From: Acidobacteriota bacterium
GTDB taxonomy: Bacteria; Acidobacteriota; Terriglobia; Terriglobales; Acidobacteriaceae
Reading direction: 5' to 3'
Assembly: GCA_021841795.1 (NCBI GenBank)
Contig: JAKCDN010000111.1
Span: 1-8,771 of the forward strand
DNA: 8,771 bases
Position numbers and translations under genes: made by a program. This document shows positions 5,807 to 8,771 of this stretch, piece by piece. Position 1 is the stretch's first letter. The number at the start of each line of letters is the position of its first letter. The notes under the pieces were generated by a model. That model was not told where the DNA came from. It saw nothing but the letters and a program-made list of their open reading frames with translations, and did no database searches.

Positions 5807-6904
5807 TCAGCGCGGATAGTGCTTGGTGAGACCGGTACGGGTGTTGGTGACGGAGAAGCTTCCGTCGCTGAGCGCAACGACCTTCAAGGCATGGCCGTCG
5901 CCGTCGCCGGCGGGATTCGCGATCAGGGGCTGAGGGCTGTTGTGCGCGGCATCGGAGTCTTCAGCGGTATGCAATTGCCACAGATCGACGAGGCTGGGGC
6001 TGTCATGCACGATCTGCCAGGCCGCGGGCTTGCCGGCCTTGTGGGCGCCGTTGTTCATGATGGCGACGCGGGGATGGATGGCGTTGACGATGGCGCGGGA
6101 GTTCGACCAGTCCATGCCGTGATGGGTGACGAGATAGAGATCGACGGCGCCGATGGGATTGCGCGGGCAGACCAGGGCCACTTCCTTCTTTCCGGTGAGG
6201 TCGCCGAGGTCAAGAAACTTGAAGTTACCGTAGGTGACAAGGATGCCGGCCGAGCGCGCGTTCTCAGTGGGATCGTCGGGCCAGGGATGCTCGCCGGCGC
6301 ACCAGGGATTGGGCTCGGGCTTGATGCCGGGCACGGCGGCGATGTGCGCGCCGTCCGCGGCAAGGACGACGACATGCAAGCCTTCGATGGGGATGATGTC
6401 ACCGGGATGGACGATGCGGCGGGGATGACCGGCAATGGCCTTGAGGTAAGCGGCGTAGTTGTTGCGGGTGGCGTCGGCGTCCTCACGGTTTTCGCCGTGA
6501 TCGAGGAACTCGCCCACCTGCACGTGCGCAACCAGCGCGGGCACGCCGCCCACGTGGTCGTCGTGGAAGTGCGTGATGAGCACATAATCGATGCGCTGGA
6601 TGCCGGCATCGCGCATGGCATCGGCGATGCGCTCGGCATCGCGGCCGTTATTGCCGGGCCAGCCGGTATCGACGAGGAGGGACTGGCCCGAGGGGGCCAC
6701 GAGCAGGGTTGACTGGCCGCCTTCGACATCGATGGAGTAGATCAACAGATGTCCGGCAGAAGCCTTTGCCTGCGCAGAGGAGACGCGCGGCGCAAGCAGG
6801 CCGCACAGGGCGCAAACGACGAGCAGGAAGGCAAAGGCGCGCGCCGGCCGGAGGAACCGGCGGCAGAAGGAGAGTTTTGCGGGGTCGTGAACGGTGGTTT
6901 TCAT
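5807..6904 (-). CDS. Secreted ComEC-like metallo-beta-lactamase-fold hydrolase
   Basis: A 365-residue protein with a signal peptide (basic RRFLRPARAF at 15-24, hydrophobic FLLVVCALCGLLA, likely cleavage near SSAQA at 42-46), followed by a metallo-beta-lactamase fold. Zinc-site motifs seen are the H-x-H-x-D-H motif in THFHDDHVGG (His112, His114, Asp116, His117), Asp235 in LDLGDLTG, and His261/His262 in VTHHGMDWSNS. The IYSIDVEGGQSTLLVAPSGQSLLVDTG opening (in two parts, 55-67 and 68-81) and the late HHG motif match the nuclease-like domain of ComEC and its free-standing relatives, but no ComEC membrane domain is present. The substrate is unknown; a phosphodiester or nucleic acid in the periplasm is a reasonable family-based guess. 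ATG 6904 lacks a near Shine-Dalgarno. AAGGGG (6927-6922) lies 17 bases before it, and 5 bases before an in-frame CTG at 6916, an alternative start. The frame is open further upstream but the residues there are low-complexity. Confidence 0.85.
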   Translation of the reverse strand: MKTTVHDPAKLSFCRRFLRPARAFAFLLVVCALCGLLAPRVSSAQAKASAGHLLIYSIDVEGGQSTLLVAPSGQSLLVDTGWPGNNGRDAERIADAMRDAGIQRIDYVLITHFHDDHVGGVPALVAHVQVGEFLDHGENREDADATRNNYAAYLKAIAGHPRRIVHPGDIIPIEGLHVVVLAADGAHIAAVPGIKPEPNPWCAGEHPWPDDPTENARSAGILVTYGNFKFLDLGDLTGKKEVALVCPRNPIGAVDLYLVTHHGMDWSNSRAIVNAIHPRVAIMNNGAHKAGKPAAWQIVHDSPSLVDLWQLHTAEDSDAAHNSPQPLIANPAGDGDGHALKVVALSDGSFSVTNTRTGLTKHYPR

Positions 6905-7108
6905 CGGCGCAAGCAGTTTAACCCCTTGAACAGGAAGCGCGGAAGCGGGCCGGCGCGGGATCTGCCTGTGCGGCCTGGAGGCCCGGACGGCGGCGGATAT
7001 GGAGGCCGGAGCCGGCGCGGGCTGCGGCGCCGGACCGGCGGCAGGTGCGCGATGCGGGGAGATGGGAGGGCTGCAAGGCGGCAGGACACGGGCCCAAACC
7101 GCGAAGCC

Positions 7109-7117
7109 TGATAAAAT
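7109..7117 (+). promoter_or_regulatory. Candidate extended -10 promoter for typA
   Basis: TGATAAAAT is an extended -10 (TG, one base, TAAAAT, five of six matches to TATAAT), standing out in an otherwise GC-rich stretch. No -35 of quality is seen, as is usual for extended -10 promoters. Transcription would begin near 7124, giving a leader of about 90 bases. Confidence 0.5.
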
Positions 7118-7198
7118 GGAAGCAGCAGCACGGTGCGGCTGCACGTCAGATCACTCTCCTTACCGATCCGAGGGCCCGCGCGGCCAAATCCGCTAGAA

Positions 7199-7203
7199 AA
7201 GGA
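7199..7203 (+). promoter_or_regulatory. Ribosome binding site deciding the TTG start of typA
   Basis: AAGGA lies 11 bases before TTG 7215. An in-frame TAG at 7194-7196 rules out any start further upstream, and no ATG or GTG lies between that stop and the conserved GTPase P-loop. Confidence 0.75.
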
Positions 7204-7214
7204 AATCCTTACTT

Positions 7215-8771
7215 TTGAGCCAGACGATACGCAATATCGCCATCATCGCCCATGTAGACCACGGGAAGACCACACTTGTCGACGCGCTGCTGCGCCAGGC
7301 CGGCACGTTCCGCGCCAACGAGCAGGTGGCCGAGCGCGTGATGGATTCAAACGAGTTGGAGCGCGAGCGCGGCATCACGATTCTGGCCAAGAACACGGCC
7401 ATCAACTACGGCGGGGGCAAAATCAACATTGTGGACACGCCAGGCCACGCCGACTTTGGCGGCGAGGTGGAGCGGGCGCTGAAGATGGTGGACGGCGTGA
7501 TGCTGCTGGTGGATGCCGCCGAGGGCCCGCTGCCACAGACGCGCTATGTGCTGTCAAAGGCGCTGGAGGCGAAGCTGCCGCCGATCGTGGTGATCAACAA
7601 GATCGACCGGCCGGATGCGCGCCCGCAGGAAGTGCTGAACGAAATTTACGATCTTTTCATCGATCTCGACGCCGACGAGTCGCAGCTTGATTTTCCGGTG
7701 CTGTATGCCATTGCCAAGGCGGGAACGGCGACGACGGATGCGGCGAAGCCGGGCACGGACCTGCAGCCGCTGTTTGAGGCCATCGTGAACACGATTCCCG
7801 AGGCCACGGGCGATGCGGAAGCCGCATTGCAGATTCTGGTGACGAACCTGGACTACTCCGATTACTTTGGCCGCATTGCGATCTGCCGCGTATTCCAGGG
7901 CACGCTGCGCGTGGGCGACGAGGTGAACATTTCGCGGCGCGACGGCTCGCTGTACAAGACCAAGATCACGAAGCTCTTTACCTTTGCGGGCCTGAAGCGC
8001 ACGGAGGTTGAAGCCACCACGGTCGGCGATATTGTGGCCGTAGCGGGCGTGGAAGGCATCACGATCGGCGAGACCATCACCGGCGTCGAAAACCCGGCGC
8101 CGCTGCCGCTGATTGTGATCGACGAGCCGACGATCGCCATTCAATTCAACGTGAACAACTCGCCGTTCGCCGGGCGCGAGGGCCAGTACGTGACCAGCCG
8201 CAACCTGCGCGAGCGGCTGGAGAAAGAGCTGCTGACCAACGTTTCAATTCGCGTGGAGGAGACGGGCTCGCCCGACAGCTTCAAGGTGCTGGGCCGCGGC
8301 GAACTGCAGCTTGCGATTCTGATCGAGATGATGCGCCGCGAGGGCTACGAACTGATGGTGGGACGACCGGAGATTGTGACGCGGATGGTGGAGGGCGTGC
8401 GCATGGAGCCGGTCGAACACCTGACGATCGATATTCCCGAGCAGTACACCGGCGTGGTGATTGAGAAACTGGGCCCGCGCAAGGGCGAGATGACCAAGAT
8501 GCACAATCACGGCTCGGGCCGGGTGCGGCTGGAGTTCCGCGTGCCCAGCCGCGGGCTGATCGGCCTGCGTTCGGAGATGCTGACGGAGACGCGCGGAACC
8601 ATTGTGATGAACTCGCTCTTCGACGGCTACATCCCTTACCAGGGCGAGATTCCGCAGCGGCCGACAGGGGCGCTGATTGCCGACCGTGGCGGCGTGACGA
8701 CGACCTACGCGCTCTACGGTTTGCAGGAGCGCGGCGTGCTCTTTCTGGACGCGGGCGTGGATGTGTATGAG
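7215..8771 (+). CDS. typA: Translational GTPase TypA/BipA (3' end beyond window)
   Basis: 519 codons of TypA/BipA are open to the window end; the family is usually about 600-615 residues, so roughly 85-95 residues of the C-terminal domain are missing. This ribosome-binding GTPase resembles EF-G/LepA and acts in stress responses, low-temperature growth and late large-subunit assembly. G-domain motifs: AHVDHGKT (G1, 12-19), RGITI (G2, 52-56), DTPGH (G3, 74-78), NKID (G4, 128-131) and AIAK in place of the usual SAK at G5 (165-168). Then come the beta-barrel domain ([20 protein letters not shown]), the EF-G III-like domain ([19 protein letters not shown]), the EF-G C-like domain ([20 protein letters not shown]) and the start of the BipA-specific C-terminal domain. 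The start is TTG, read as Met, directly before [14 protein letters not shown] as in family members. The gene is transcribed away from the secreted hydrolase gene. Confidence 0.96.
   Translation, partial: MSQTIRNIAIIAHVDHGKTTLVDALLRQAGTFRANEQVAERVMDSNELERERGITILAKNTAINYGGGKINIVDTPGHADFGGEVERALKMVDGVMLLVDAAEGPLPQTRYVLSKALEAKLPPIVVINKIDRPDARPQEVLNEIYDLFIDLDADESQLDFPVLYAIAKAGTATTDAAKPGTDLQPLFEAIVNTIPEATGDAEAALQILVTNLDYSDYFGRIAICRVFQGTLRVGDEVNISRRDGSLYKTKITKLFTFAGLKRTEVEATTVGDIVAVAGVEGITIGETITGVENPAPLPLIVIDEPTIAIQFNVNNSPFAGREGQYVTSRNLRERLEKELLTNVSIRVEETGSPDSFKVLGRGELQLAILIEMMRREGYELMVGRPEIVTRMVEGVRMEPVEHLTIDIPEQYTGVVIEKLGPRKGEMTKMHNHGSGRVRLEFRVPSRGLIGLRSEMLTETRGTIVMNSLFDGYIPYQGEIPQRPTGALIADRGGVTTTYALYGLQERGVLFLDAGVDVYE

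Larger units (their letters stand above)
6905..7214. other. Divergent intergenic region between the MBL-fold gene and typA
   Basis: About 310 bases with no gene I can support. The right part holds the likely typA promoter and an ~90-base leader. The left part is very GC-rich; it has a 10-bp direct repeat CCGGCGCGGG at 6950-6959 and 7012-7021 and no clear promoter for the minus-strand gene. Short open frames here have low-complexity Arg/Gly/Ala translations and no ribosome binding sites. Confidence 0.6.

Noticed and set aside
5684..6712. A 342-codon plus-strand open frame opposite the MBL-fold gene, and a similar 290-codon frame at 4725-5597 opposite the TIM barrel.
   Set aside because: Both are Gly/Ala/Asp/Val-rich shadows of well-supported minus-strand genes with no domain of their own.
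6950..7021. 10-bp direct repeat CCGGCGCGGG as a regulatory or recombination site.
   Set aside because: Only two copies 62 bp apart in very GC-rich DNA; easily due to chance and not linked to a mobile element.
7133..7690. A GTG-started 185-codon plus-strand frame covering the start of typA.
   Set aside because: Out of frame with the GTPase motifs; the Arg/Gly-rich translation is a shadow. The TTG-started frame at 7215 carries all G motifs.

Overview
The window reads as a high-GC Gram-negative chromosome segment. Two exported proteins with N-terminal export signals, an outer-membrane barrel ending in Phe, and the mix of families (OprB-like porin, Tat-exported sugar-isomerase-like protein, secreted metallo-beta-lactamase fold) fit an Acidobacteriota member (Terriglobia/Acidobacteriaceae type). 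That placement is an inference from protein style and gene company; no rRNA or other decisive marker is present. No tRNA, insertion sequence, CRISPR array, phage gene or integration site was seen. Most of the window looks like ordinary chromosomal housekeeping DNA.

Layout. Positions 1-510 (minus strand): cutA (GTG start), followed downstream by the first 27 codons of a small membrane or secreted protein that runs off the left edge. Positions 667-2462 (plus): an alpha-D-phosphohexomutase (phosphoglucomutase/phosphomannomutase family), overlapping at its stop codon with an FtsB/DivIC-type septum protein, so a translationally coupled pair. Positions 2503-4062 (minus): an OprB-like carbohydrate porin. 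Positions 4144-4416 (plus): a CsoR/RcnR/FrmR-family repressor divergent from the porin. The 81-bp gap between these two holds a clear dyad, TATACCC-N5-GGGTATA, of the type bound by this repressor family. Positions 4617-5606 and 5807-6904 (both minus): a Tat-signal xylose-isomerase-like TIM barrel, and a secreted ComEC-like metallo-beta-lactamase-fold hydrolase. From 7215 to the right edge (plus): typA/bipA, a translational GTPase starting with TTG and truncated by the window end.

How the genes fit together. The phosphohexomutase supplies sugar phosphates for envelope polymers, and its coupling to a division protein is a plausible growth/envelope link. The most interesting unit is the porin/repressor pair. 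Position and operator suggest that an outer-membrane channel annotated for carbohydrates is controlled by a sensor of metal, persulfide or aldehyde. The sensor's ligand set (Gln3, Cys35, His60, His64) does not match the classical copper CsoR set, and no metal exporter lies nearby. I see no multi-gene system that I could call new with confidence.
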